Shown here: positions 44,990 through 52,711 of the stretch, one piece after another | How positions within the stretch are numbered: position 1 is the stretch's first letter | Layout: each line of letters begins with the position of its first letter | Assembly (NCBI GenBank): GCA_029565685.1 | Contig: JAKQNR010000017.1 | Span: forward strand, 124,001-188,000 | Reading direction: 5' to 3' | Origin: a bacterium | GTDB lineage: Bacteria > Zhuqueibacterota > Zhuqueibacteria > Residuimicrobiales > Residuimicrobiaceae | DNA: 64,000 bases | The notes under the pieces: generated by a model | What the model was told of the DNA's origin: nothing | Database searches by the model: none | What the model saw: only the letters and a program-made list of their open reading frames with translations | Made by a program: the position numbers and the translations under genes

Positions 44990-45500
44990 ACCGTTGCCGG
45001 TCAAGCTGATCTGCGGGATTCTGTTCAGCGACGCGGACCGGGCCGAGCAGGCGCGTCAGCGGACCGCGCAACTATACGGCCGCATCGACTATAAAAGTCC
45101 GCTCTACCTTTTTACTGTCAGCGATTATTATGACGCAGAGATGGGCACACCCATTTTTCGTCAGTTTATTTCGTTTTACGACCTTGTGCATCCCGGCCGG
45201 CTGGCGCGAATCAAGATCGAATGCAACGACATCGAGGAAAAACTGGCTGTCGAAGGCCTGCGTAAAGTGAATCTCGACCCGGGCTATATGGATTACGACA
45301 AGCTGGTTTTGGCTTCAGCCAAATATAATGGCCATAAAATATATCTGGACTTGGGGATCTATGCCGATCTAACGATGCGTTATGAACGCGGCCATTACCA
45401 GCCCAGCGCTTATGCGTTTCCGGATTTCAAGTCAGGTCTCTATGATGAAACGCTGCTGCATATCCGGGCGAGGTACAAGGGCCAACTGCGCCGGTTGTAG
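44976..45500 (+). CDS. DUF4416 protein
   Basis: A 174-residue soluble protein of the DUF4416 family, recognised by PVKLICGILFSD near the N-terminus, DYKSPLYLFTVSDYYDAEMG, and LDPGYMDYDKLVLASAK followed by KIYLDLGIYADLTM. Function is unknown. The ATG at 44976 lies inside the end of the preceding NAT-like gene (14-base overlap), so the two are co-translated and probably functionally linked. A longer reading from 44832 is a different frame of that gene. Confidence 0.85.
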   Translation: MRPDEPLPVKLICGILFSDADRAEQARQRTAQLYGRIDYKSPLYLFTVSDYYDAEMGTPIFRQFISFYDLVHPGRLARIKIECNDIEEKLAVEGLRKVNLDPGYMDYDKLVLASAKYNGHKIYLDLGIYADLTMRYERGHYQPSAYAFPDFKSGLYDETLLHIRARYKGQLRRL

Positions 45501-45666
45501 CGCTTTCGTTTCACGCCGGTTTTACCAACACATCTTCCGACTCGCCCGCCTTATACGCTATTTATACACTGCCGCCGGCCAAGACCATTTTTTCGGGAAG
45601 ATATTTACCTTTCAATGGTCTATTGTTTAAAGAATGGAACCCACGTTAAAACTTTTGGGAGATTTC

Positions 45667-47451
45667 ATGCGATCCCGGACATTGATCGCTGTGCTCAGGG
45701 GCTTGTCGGCATTATCCCTGCTGTCATTTGTTGCTTGCAGCGAGGTCGTAGATCCTTTGGTTTCTGATGAAGCCGTCAATTCCGTTTTTGCGATCGGCGA
45801 TCATCCCAAAACCGTAGTGGCGGCCTTGGCGATGAATCAATTAAATCACGAAGAAACAGAAGATTACAGCTGGAATGCGTCCGATGAAACCAGCATTATA
45901 TTAACCGGCGACTCCATCACCAGCCCTGGCAGGGGCGTTGTCGTCAACGGCGCCCGGGCGGTCATAACGGCTGCGGGCAATTACCGCATCAGCGGTAGTT
46001 TGACAGACGGGCAACTGGTGGTGAATACAGAGGACAAGGGAATTGTTCGATTGATCTTGCACGGCGTCAACCTGACCTGTTCCACCAGCGCGCCGATCTA
46101 TATCGCCAAGGCTAAAAAGGTGGTAATCATTTTGGCCGACGCCAGCACGAACTCGGTTGCGGACGGAGCCGGCTATGTTTTTGCGGATCCAGAGTTGGAT
46201 GAACCCAATGCCTGCATCTATAGCACCACGGACCTTTCCCTCGGAGGTAATGGTTCCCTTACGGTGGCTGGCCATTACAACGATGGCATCGCCAGCAAGG
46301 ATGGTTTGCTTATCGCCGGCGGTTCCATTGCGGTCACCACCAAGGACGATGGTCTGCGCGGCAAGGATTACCTGGTCGTAAAGAATGGCGCTCTTACGGT
46401 GACCAGCGGCGGCGATGGCCTCAAGTCGGATAACGATGAGGATCCGACAAGAGGCTATGTATGGATCAACAACGGCTCGATCACCGTCACCTCGGGGGGT
46501 GATGCTGTCTCCGCCTCAACCGACGTGCTGATCAGCAATGGTCAATTGAATCTGATTAGCGGCGGCGGCAGCGGTAAAAGCCCCAGTGATGCCGTATCCT
46601 CGAAAGCGATCAAGGGATTGGTCAACACAATCGTTGACCAGGGTACGCTGACCATCAGCTCGGCCGATGACGCCCTGCACGCCAATTCCAATCTGGTGAT
46701 CAACGATGGCGCTCTGTTCATCTCTTCAGGGGATGACGGCATCCACGCCGACTCGACGTTGATGATCAACGGAGGAACCATCCGTATCACGAAATGTTAT
46801 GAGGGGATCGAGAGCATGAATATCGCCATCAATGGGGGAGAAATCCACGTTACCGCCGGCGACGACGGTCTCAACGGCGCCGGCGGCGTCGACGGATCGG
46901 GCATGGGCGGCAGGCCGGGCGGTATGCCGGCCGGCGATTATTATCTCTATATTAATGGCGGGTATATCTATTTGAATACAACGGGAGATGGGGTCGATGT
47001 AAACGGCGCCATCATCATGACCGGGGGCAAACTGGTGGTGAACGGACCGACAAGCAATAACAACGGCGCCTTGGATTATGACCGGGCCTTTAAGATGACC
47101 GGAGGGACTTTGATCGCTGCGGGCAGTTCCGGCATGGTCCAGGCGCCCGGCGCCGCTTCGACGCAGTGCGCGGTGCTGATGACATTCCGCTCCATGTTGA
47201 AAGGAGGCACCTTGTTTCATATTCAGAACAGCAGCGGAGGGGAGGTTTTAAGTTTTACGCCGCTTAAAAATTATCAATCAGCAGTGTTTTCCTCTCCGAC
47301 GCTGCAAAAAGGTTCCACGTACGACGTATATTACGGCGGCACTTCAACTGGCACTGCGCAGGACGGTCTCTATTCGGGCGGCGTTTACACGGCTGGAACC
47401 AAGCTGGCCGGCATTACTCTTTCCGACATCATTACGCGCGTGAGCTTGTAA
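45667..47451 (+). CDS. Lipoprotein with Cthe_2159-type beta-helix carbohydrate-binding domain
   Basis: A 594-residue protein. It has a lipoprotein signal (RSRTLIAVL ... LLSFVAC, lipobox SFVAC), then a long series of short beta-helix rungs of the type SGGDGLKSD, SSADDALHA, SSGDDGIHAD and TTGDGVDVNG. These Asp/Gly-rich turns match the Cthe_2159 family, polygalacturonate-binding, calcium-linked beta-helices. It is therefore likely an outer-membrane or periplasm-anchored binding protein. The ATG at 45667 has GGAG five bases upstream; a start at 45634 would put extra residues before the signal peptide. It directly precedes the sigma factor operon. Confidence 0.88.
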   Translation: MRSRTLIAVLRGLSALSLLSFVACSEVVDPLVSDEAVNSVFAIGDHPKTVVAALAMNQLNHEETEDYSWNASDETSIILTGDSITSPGRGVVVNGARAVITAAGNYRISGSLTDGQLVVNTEDKGIVRLILHGVNLTCSTSAPIYIAKAKKVVIILADASTNSVADGAGYVFADPELDEPNACIYSTTDLSLGGNGSLTVAGHYNDGIASKDGLLIAGGSIAVTTKDDGLRGKDYLVVKNGALTVTSGGDGLKSDNDEDPTRGYVWINNGSITVTSGGDAVSASTDVLISNGQLNLISGGGSGKSPSDAVSSKAIKGLVNTIVDQGTLTISSADDALHANSNLVINDGALFISSGDDGIHADSTLMINGGTIRITKCYEGIESMNIAINGGEIHVTAGDDGLNGAGGVDGSGMGGRPGGMPAGDYYLYINGGYIYLNTTGDGVDVNGAIIMTGGKLVVNGPTSNNNGALDYDRAFKMTGGTLIAAGSSGMVQAPGAASTQCAVLMTFRSMLKGGTLFHIQNSSGGEVLSFTPLKNYQSAVFSSPTLQKGSTYDVYYGGTSTGTAQDGLYSGGVYTAGTKLAGITLSDIITRVSL

Positions 47452-47480
47452 AATCATCGATCTGTCTGATTTGACCATGG

Positions 47481-48254
47481 ATGGGGTTCGGAACCTGGCA
47501 ATTTATCTTCGCTGCTATGAACGCGCCCTTCCCAGGAAAAAAGTTTTCGGTCCGGACCGTGTCCGTATTACCGCTAGACGAGAGTGCATGGTTGAGAGGT
47601 TTTTTATGGAATATTTCAACCCATGCATTGTCTAATGAAAAAAAAGAGGAGAGAAAAGAGCCGCTGAACAGCTATGCGACAACATTCTATATAAGCCCTC
47701 AGTCCGACGAAGCGGAGCTTTTATTATCCTGCCGGGCCGGAGACGCGCAAGCCTTTGCAGCATTGGTTCATCGCTATGAAAGCCAGATCGCCAGAACCAT
47801 TTATGGCATTTTAGGTGATTGTCCGGAAGGCGAGGATATCGGCCAGGAGGTCTTTATACGGTTTTTCAACAACCTGCCCCGATTCCGCGGTGAATGCAGC
47901 CTGACCACTTATTTGACCCGCATTGCCATCAATCTGTCGCTTAACGAATTGAAACGTCGCCGCCGTAAAAAGGGGCTGTTCTCCGAGTCGATGGAGGAAG
48001 CCGGGAGGATAACGGAGGAGGAGTCCAATCGGGTGGAGTGGAACGAGCTGCAAGAATGCATAGGCCGGGCGCTGCAAAAGCTTCCGGATAAATACCGCCT
48101 GGTGGTGGTGCTGCGACTGATGGAGGGTCGATCGATACGTGAAACGGCTGAGATATTGAAAACAGCGGAGGGCACAGTAATGTCGCGTCTGGCGCGCGCG
48201 CAACAGCTGCTGCGCAAAGAGCTGCAACCCCTATTAGGAGAATTCAATGAATAA
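47481..48254 (+). CDS. ECF-type RNA polymerase sigma factor
   Basis: An extracytoplasmic-function sigma factor. Its region 2 shows DIGQEVFIRFFNNLPRFRG and YLTRIAINLSLNELKRR; region 4 shows ALQKLPDKYRLVVVLRLM and SIRETAEILKTAEGTVMSRL. The start is uncertain: the first ATG (47481) and the second (47517) lack a ribosome binding site and would add about 60 residues not seen in this family. A purine-rich AGAGGAGAG (47645-47653) near a CTG at 47664 fits the expected N-terminus better but needs a rare start codon. It heads an operon with an overlapping small membrane protein, the usual sigma/anti-sigma arrangement. Confidence 0.9.
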   Translation: MGFGTWQFIFAAMNAPFPGKKFSVRTVSVLPLDESAWLRGFLWNISTHALSNEKKEERKEPLNSYATTFYISPQSDEAELLLSCRAGDAQAFAALVHRYESQIARTIYGILGDCPEGEDIGQEVFIRFFNNLPRFRGECSLTTYLTRIAINLSLNELKRRRRKKGLFSESMEEAGRITEEESNRVEWNELQECIGRALQKLPDKYRLVVVLRLMEGRSIRETAEILKTAEGTVMSRLARAQQLLRKELQPLLGEFNE

Positions 48255-48651
48255 AAGGTTACGAAAACTCTTGTACCGTTCTTTTGACTTTCCGCTGAAC
48301 AAGCGGGAAAGGGAACGCCTGGAGCAAGCGTTGGGCCGGTCGAAGGAATTGGTTGAGGAAAGACGCCAGATCCATCTGCTGCGTCAGCAGCTGGCTCTTG
48401 CGAAAACAGCCGAATTCAAGCCCCAATTCGCCGTACGGGCGGCCGCCAAAGCGGCGGCGATGCATCGTCAGCAAGAGTTGTTCTACGCCACTCTATTCAA
48501 CACGTTCCGTCGTCTCGTGGCTTTCGCCGCGGTCTCTTTGCTGATTTTCATCGCCTGCCACTATTATCAAGCCCGGCAATGGCCGGAAGCCCTCAATGTG
48601 GATGACATGGTATCCATGGTGTTTAAGCCTGCTTTGGAGGATATTTTATGA
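48247..48651 (+). CDS. Probable anti-sigma factor, single-pass membrane protein
   Basis: A 134-residue protein with a charged helical N-terminal cytoplasmic part (KLLYRSFDFPLNKRERERL) and one membrane helix near residues 88-105 (LVAFAAVSLLIFIACHYY), then a short periplasmic tail. It overlaps the sigma gene by eight bases and the next gene by four, the arrangement typical of membrane-bound anti-sigma factors. No zinc-finger anti-sigma motif (HxxxCxxC) is visible, so the type is unusual; the role is inferred from position. Confidence 0.6.
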   Translation: MNKRLRKLLYRSFDFPLNKRERERLEQALGRSKELVEERRQIHLLRQQLALAKTAEFKPQFAVRAAAKAAAMHRQQELFYATLFNTFRRLVAFAAVSLLIFIACHYYQARQWPEALNVDDMVSMVFKPALEDIL

Positions 48652-49190
48652 ATATCCAGCTCAAATCCACCTTGATTGTGTTGGCCACCTTTGTGTTAGG
48701 AATTTTGATCGGTTTTTTCGGCGACCGCTGGCTTCGGCATCCACGGCCGTTCAATGCACAGCAGATGCGCAGGCTGGAGGGATTCATTCAGTTTAATATG
48801 GATTTGATCCAACCCACCTCGCAGCAGAAGGACACGGTGCAGGCTATTTTAGCCAAGTACTATCAAAAATTTTCCTTCATCGATTCACGTCAGCGAAAAG
48901 ACTTGACCGCCTTGGTGGATTCCATGCACGCAGAGTTATCGCCGGTCCTGAACAAGGAACAGCGCGAGCGTCTCCTGCACCGGCGTCCCGGCAGGCCTCC
49001 TCAGGAATTCGGCAGGGGACCGAGGCCTTTTCCGCCTGGCGGCGGTCCGTCGGGTCCAATGGCACCCGATGGACGAGGGGGCCCGGATCATGGGTTGGGC
49101 GATCCGGGTGCGCCTCCTCCTGGAGAGGAGGTGCCGCCTGCTCCGGAATCGACGCCGCAGCCACCCGGCCCTTCTAGGTTTTTGAGGTAA
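48648..49190 (+). CDS. Periplasmic CpxP/ZraP-like protein with Pro-rich tail
   Basis: A 180-residue protein with an N-terminal signal anchor (STLIVLATFVLGILIGFFG), a helical domain (about residues 40-110) with DLIQPTSQQKDTVQAIL and LSPVLNKEQRERLL resembling the LTxxQ-type helical hairpins of CpxP, Spy and ZraP, and a Pro/Gly-rich C-terminal tail of about 65 residues. Such proteins sense misfolded proteins or metals and adjust envelope stress signalling. Overlapping the anti-sigma candidate by four bases, it may be the periplasmic sensor of this sigma system (inference). Confidence 0.65.
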   Translation: MNIQLKSTLIVLATFVLGILIGFFGDRWLRHPRPFNAQQMRRLEGFIQFNMDLIQPTSQQKDTVQAILAKYYQKFSFIDSRQRKDLTALVDSMHAELSPVLNKEQRERLLHRRPGRPPQEFGRGPRPFPPGGGPSGPMAPDGRGGPDHGLGDPGAPPPGEEVPPAPESTPQPPGPSRFLR

Positions 49191-49221
49191 CGAATACCAG
49201 ATCATGGAGAGCTGATCTTTT

Positions 49222-50271
49222 ATGCGCGGGAAATGGTGGTACATCGGTGGCTCCTTGTCAGCCGGCCTGCTCCTCATCGTTCAATTCTGGCCGGCAGGGA
49301 TCACCGGTTACGGCAAATTGTTGCCGATGCAGATGGCGATTTTGCAGAACAGAGATGGTTTGATCTCCTTTTCGACGATCAATTTTTTGACCGGCAGGCA
49401 GGAAGAGCAATGTCTTATACAGATCGATCGCGGTGAAACGATGCGTCTGCGTTTGCCGCCAACGTCGTCTGATCGAATGAATATACGCAGCCGTGATACG
49501 CTGGCGGTCATTGCCAGCAGTGCAGCGGACGAGCGACTGGCCCTTTTGCAGGGGGAGTGGGCGGTTGCTCGGGCCACTTTAGAAGCGGAACGGAGTGGGC
49601 AAAAGCAGCAGATCGTCGAGGGCTTTCGTCAACGCCTGGAATTGGTACGCGTTCAATGGGAAGCTAAAAAGCGCAGTCATCAACGTGTGGCCGAACTGTA
49701 TGAGAAGGGATTGACTAGCGAAGAGCTGTTGGATGTTTCAACCGCTGAACTGAGAGGGCTGCAGCTGCAATGTCAGGCGGCCCGAAGCGATCTTGCCGCT
49801 GCGGAGACAGGCGTCAAACCCTCGTTACTCAGCGCGTTACACAGCCGGGTGACCGCGTTGCAAGCGCAAATCAACGCGCTGGAACAACACAAAAGTCAGC
49901 TTTCATGTATTGCGCCGTTTGACGGCCGGCTTTCGACCTTTCTTGGTTCAGACACCTTGTTGACCGTTTCCAACCACCCCGGCAGCGTGCTGCTGCTGCC
50001 CATACGCATGACGGACCGGGAAGCCGTTCAACCGGGTGCGACGGTGACCTGTCGTTTCACTGCCGGAGGGCAAAGGCTTTTGGCGACGGTTCATAGAATT
50101 GACCGGGAAATATATTATTTGCAAAGCCAGCCCATGGTGACCGTTGTTGCGGTGCTGCGACAGCCGGCTGGAGATCTGCCTGACGGAGCGGTGGGCCGCT
50201 ACCGGATCGCCGCAAAGCCCTGGCTTCATTGCCCAAAACCCTTTTTGTCATTTTTAGGAGAATGGTTTTGA
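49222..50271 (+). CDS. HlyD-like periplasmic adaptor protein
   Basis: A 349-residue membrane fusion protein. It has an N-terminal anchor (YIGGSLSAGLLLIVQF), a long coiled coil at about residues 100-230 (RATLEAERSGQKQQIVEGF; LRGLQLQCQAARSDLAAAE; ALQAQINALEQHKSQL) and a lipoyl-like half-motif in IAPFDGRLSTFLG. Such adaptors link inner-membrane pumps to outer-membrane channels, but no transporter of a usual kind is encoded beside it; the partner could be the DUF4956 protein or something elsewhere. The end overlaps the VTC gene start. Confidence 0.75.
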   Translation: MRGKWWYIGGSLSAGLLLIVQFWPAGITGYGKLLPMQMAILQNRDGLISFSTINFLTGRQEEQCLIQIDRGETMRLRLPPTSSDRMNIRSRDTLAVIASSAADERLALLQGEWAVARATLEAERSGQKQQIVEGFRQRLELVRVQWEAKKRSHQRVAELYEKGLTSEELLDVSTAELRGLQLQCQAARSDLAAAETGVKPSLLSALHSRVTALQAQINALEQHKSQLSCIAPFDGRLSTFLGSDTLLTVSNHPGSVLLLPIRMTDREAVQPGATVTCRFTAGGQRLLATVHRIDREIYYLQSQPMVTVVAVLRQPAGDLPDGAVGRYRIAAKPWLHCPKPFLSFLGEWF

Positions 50272-51029
50272 GCGTTCCCCGACTGGAATATAAATATCTT
50301 GTACCCATCGGCAGACTGTTGGATCTACGGCATGCCCTTTTGCCTTTTATGGCGCCGGATGGTCATCTGCAGGGTGGGGAGAGGCTCGATTATACGGTGC
50401 GCAGCGTTTATCTGGATACGCCGGACCTTGAATGCTATCGGGAGAAACTGGAGGGGATTGCGCTGAGAAAAAAATACCGGATTCGAGGGTATGATCAGGT
50501 GCGGTCCGATAGCATCGTGTTTCTAGAAATTAAGGATAAAAACTATAATCATATCTCAAAAAGTCGCGCGCCGATGCAGCAACGGTATCTGTCGCATGTC
50601 CTGCGGACGGGTCAGTATGCCTCCTATTTGCCGTCATGGGAAAACGACGGATTAGAGCGAAAGAACGCCGACCGATTCTTATTCTACTATCATCGTAAGC
50701 ATTTGCGTCCGGTTATTCTCATCGTATACGAACGAGAGGCTTTTTTCGGTAAATTTGATCGTTCTCTGCGTGTGACTCTGGACAAGAATGTGCGCAGCAT
50801 TCCCGGCTCGATCCACGATTTTCATCAAGGGCCGTTGCGCTGCGCTTTCAGCCAATTCTTTATCCTGGAGGTGAAATTTCAACACTCCGTGCCGCCCTGG
50901 ATGCAATCCATTATCCGTCGATTCGATCTACAGCGCACCTCTGTATCCAAATACGCTAGCTGTCTAGATTTGCATAAAACCCACGGAAGGTTTCCAGGCT
51001 CATCCTATATCAGCTCATCCGGTTGGTAA
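50268..51029 (+). CDS. VTC-domain protein (polyphosphate polymerase family)
   Basis: A 253-residue protein of the VTC/CYTH-type triphosphate tunnel superfamily. Conserved charged residues line the tunnel: LEYKYLV at the N-terminus, RSVYLDTPDLECYREKLEG, RKKYRIRGY, VFLEIKDK, VILIVYERE, ILEVKF and SVSKYASCLDL. VTC4 makes polyphosphate from ATP in yeast, and bacterial relatives are annotated as polyphosphate polymerases, mostly unproven. The start is chosen as TTG 50268: AGGAG (50256-50260) sits seven bases before it and one base from the ATG at 50262, too close. TTG overlaps the preceding stop as TTGA. Confidence 0.85.
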   Translation: MSVPRLEYKYLVPIGRLLDLRHALLPFMAPDGHLQGGERLDYTVRSVYLDTPDLECYREKLEGIALRKKYRIRGYDQVRSDSIVFLEIKDKNYNHISKSRAPMQQRYLSHVLRTGQYASYLPSWENDGLERKNADRFLFYYHRKHLRPVILIVYEREAFFGKFDRSLRVTLDKNVRSIPGSIHDFHQGPLRCAFSQFFILEVKFQHSVPPWMQSIIRRFDLQRTSVSKYASCLDLHKTHGRFPGSSYISSSGW

Positions 51030-51058
51030 ATCCTGATCGTGTCAAGTTAAGGCAGACC

Positions 51059-51733
51059 ATGTTTAATGAATTTCAGTCCTACAACTTTTTTCCGCCTACC
51101 GTTGCTGATATAGCCGCACCGGTATTGGCGGCGTTCCTGTGTGGCTTGTGGATCGCGTGGCTGTATAAAACCACCTATCAGGGGCCCGGCTTTGCAAAAA
51201 ATTTCTTCAATTCCCTTATTCTGTTGCCGATGATCACGGCGCTGGTGATCATGATAATCGGCAATAACCTGGCCCGCGCATTCGGTTTAGTGGGCGCCCT
51301 CTCCATCATTCGCTTTCGTACCGCATTGAAAGAGCCGCTGGATATTGTCTATGTTTTTTTCACTCTGGCGGTCGGCATGGCGGCGGGCATCGGCTCTTAT
51401 CAGATGGCTTTTTCCGGTTCATTGGTGATCGGCAGCACGTTGGCGGTGTTGACGCGATCACGGCGGGCGATGTCCAACCAAAGGGAATATCTGCTGCAGT
51501 TGGTTTTCGAATCCGCTGACGACCATCCACCGTCTTATCTACCCGTACTGGAAAAGCACTGCCGGCGTTTTGAGATGCTGGCGGTCAAATCATTGCAGGA
51601 GACCACGCTGTTGGAGCTGTCGTTCTATGTTGTTCTTCAAGATCGCCATGACGGTGATCAGCTGGTCCGGGAGTTGCAGAGGCTCTCTGCCATCCGGCAG
51701 GTCAATCTGCTTTTTGAAGATCAGAGTCTATGA
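51059..51733 (+). CDS. DUF4956 membrane protein
   Basis: A 224-residue protein with four membrane helices in the first half: APVLAAFLCGLWIAWLY, SLILLPMITALVIMIIG, then the family hallmark GLVGALSIIRFRTALKEPLDI, followed by VYVFFTLAVGMAAGIGSYQM and a cytoplasmic C-terminal ferredoxin-like domain with VNLLFEDQSL. DUF4956 proteins commonly lie next to VTC-domain genes, consistent with here. The ATG at 51059 has AAGG upstream; a TTG at 51023 overlapping the VTC gene is less likely. It is the last gene of the operon. Confidence 0.85.
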   Translation: MFNEFQSYNFFPPTVADIAAPVLAAFLCGLWIAWLYKTTYQGPGFAKNFFNSLILLPMITALVIMIIGNNLARAFGLVGALSIIRFRTALKEPLDIVYVFFTLAVGMAAGIGSYQMAFSGSLVIGSTLAVLTRSRRAMSNQREYLLQLVFESADDHPPSYLPVLEKHCRRFEMLAVKSLQETTLLELSFYVVLQDRHDGDQLVRELQRLSAIRQVNLLFEDQSL

Positions 51734-51938
51734 GTGCACGGTTCGACGGGGGATGGACAAAGGAAGGCTGCTGCTGTGAGAGGCTTTACAGACGGAACAG
51801 CAGATCGGGCGAGAGTCGCCAAATGCAACAATCGTCATTGCGAGCTCTGGCTTTGACGTAAAGTTCGTTGCAGCTTAGGCCGGCCAGTCTCAAGTCTACA
51901 GCGTGTTCAGGGGGTGGAACTCGACCTGCATGTCCTGA

Positions 51939-52397
51939 TCATTGTTCGCGGTGAGAGAAAAATGCGGCGTCGTCCATCGGCTTGGCCGCCTTGTGCGACG
52001 CGCTGAAAAGGAGGTCGATGCCGATGGCGAGACCGACGCCCACCGCATAGGCGAATATATCCAGGCAGGAGAAGGAGGAGCCGAGCACAATGTGGCCAAA
52101 AGCGTTTGCGCGGATGGAGTTGATCCATGGGGCCTGATAGAGCTGGCTGATCTCGTCGGCGCAGGAGATCCCGAAAGCCAAATTCGCCAGCGCCGCCGTG
52201 GACCAGGCAGGTTTAACCATTGCAAGAATCAGAAATACCAACAAAGCCCAAAAAACGTCGCCAGGATACTTGCCTAGAGCCTGGGGGAACAGATGGAGAT
52301 TCGTGCGGGAGGTCAAACCCAACACCATGGTCGCCAGCGCTGCCAGGGCATACCAGCGGCGATCTCGGTGAAACTGTTTCGTTTTTCGCTCAGCCAT
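51939..52397 (-). CDS. DUF2809 membrane protein
   Basis: A 152-residue membrane protein with four helices of the DUF2809 family: WYALAALATMVLGLTSR, the LGKYPGDVFWALLVFL segment, LANLAFGISCADEISQLY and FAYAVGVGLAIGID. The region around ISQLYQ is typical. Function is unknown. Start at the ATG 52397 (MAERKTKQF); a longer reading to 52421 is possible. It follows no clearly linked gene. After its stop the same frame stays open for about 48 codons. Confidence 0.85.
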   Translation of the reverse strand: MAERKTKQFHRDRRWYALAALATMVLGLTSRTNLHLFPQALGKYPGDVFWALLVFLILAMVKPAWSTAALANLAFGISCADEISQLYQAPWINSIRANAFGHIVLGSSFSCLDIFAYAVGVGLAIGIDLLFSASHKAAKPMDDAAFFSHREQ

Positions 52398-52455
52398 TGA
52401 AATCCGTCTGTTGGCTTGCACCCGCGGATTTTCTTCCAGCCTTCTTACTGGTCAA

Positions 52456-52630
52456 TCATCTGCCCGGCTTAATGTTGCGATCCGGGAAGGCTTCGCGAAA
52501 TTTTCTTTCGCTCTTTTGCATCAGGCGTCGTCCCTCTCTGATATCGCGATCTCCCCGTTCCGATTCACGTCGTGCCCGCTCGATATCCTGGTTTGCTTTT
52601 TTTTATGCGCTTATCGCTGGATTTAACCAT
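52456..52630 (-). pseudogene. Small charged ORF disrupted by a frame change at an A8 run
   Basis: Reverse strand. ATG 52630 has a strong AAGGAG five bases upstream and reads MVKSSDKRIKKSKPGYRAG before a TGA. Skipping one base in the run of eight A (plus-strand T8 at 52597-52604) restores an open frame of about 45 further codons, ending KFREAFPDRNIKPGR and a TGA at 52458-52456. The joined product of ~57 residues is strongly Arg/Glu/Asp-rich. It could be a recent frameshift, a sequencing slip or a programmed frameshift. This 314-bp interval between DUF2809 and pdhC holds no other gene. Confidence 0.45.
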
Positions 52631-52711
52631 ATCAGCTCCTTTTTCCCAATCTTTGGCCAGCGATGTTTTGAGAGGTGATCGTCAGAGGATCCCAGGCTGT
52701 CAGCGAGCGCT

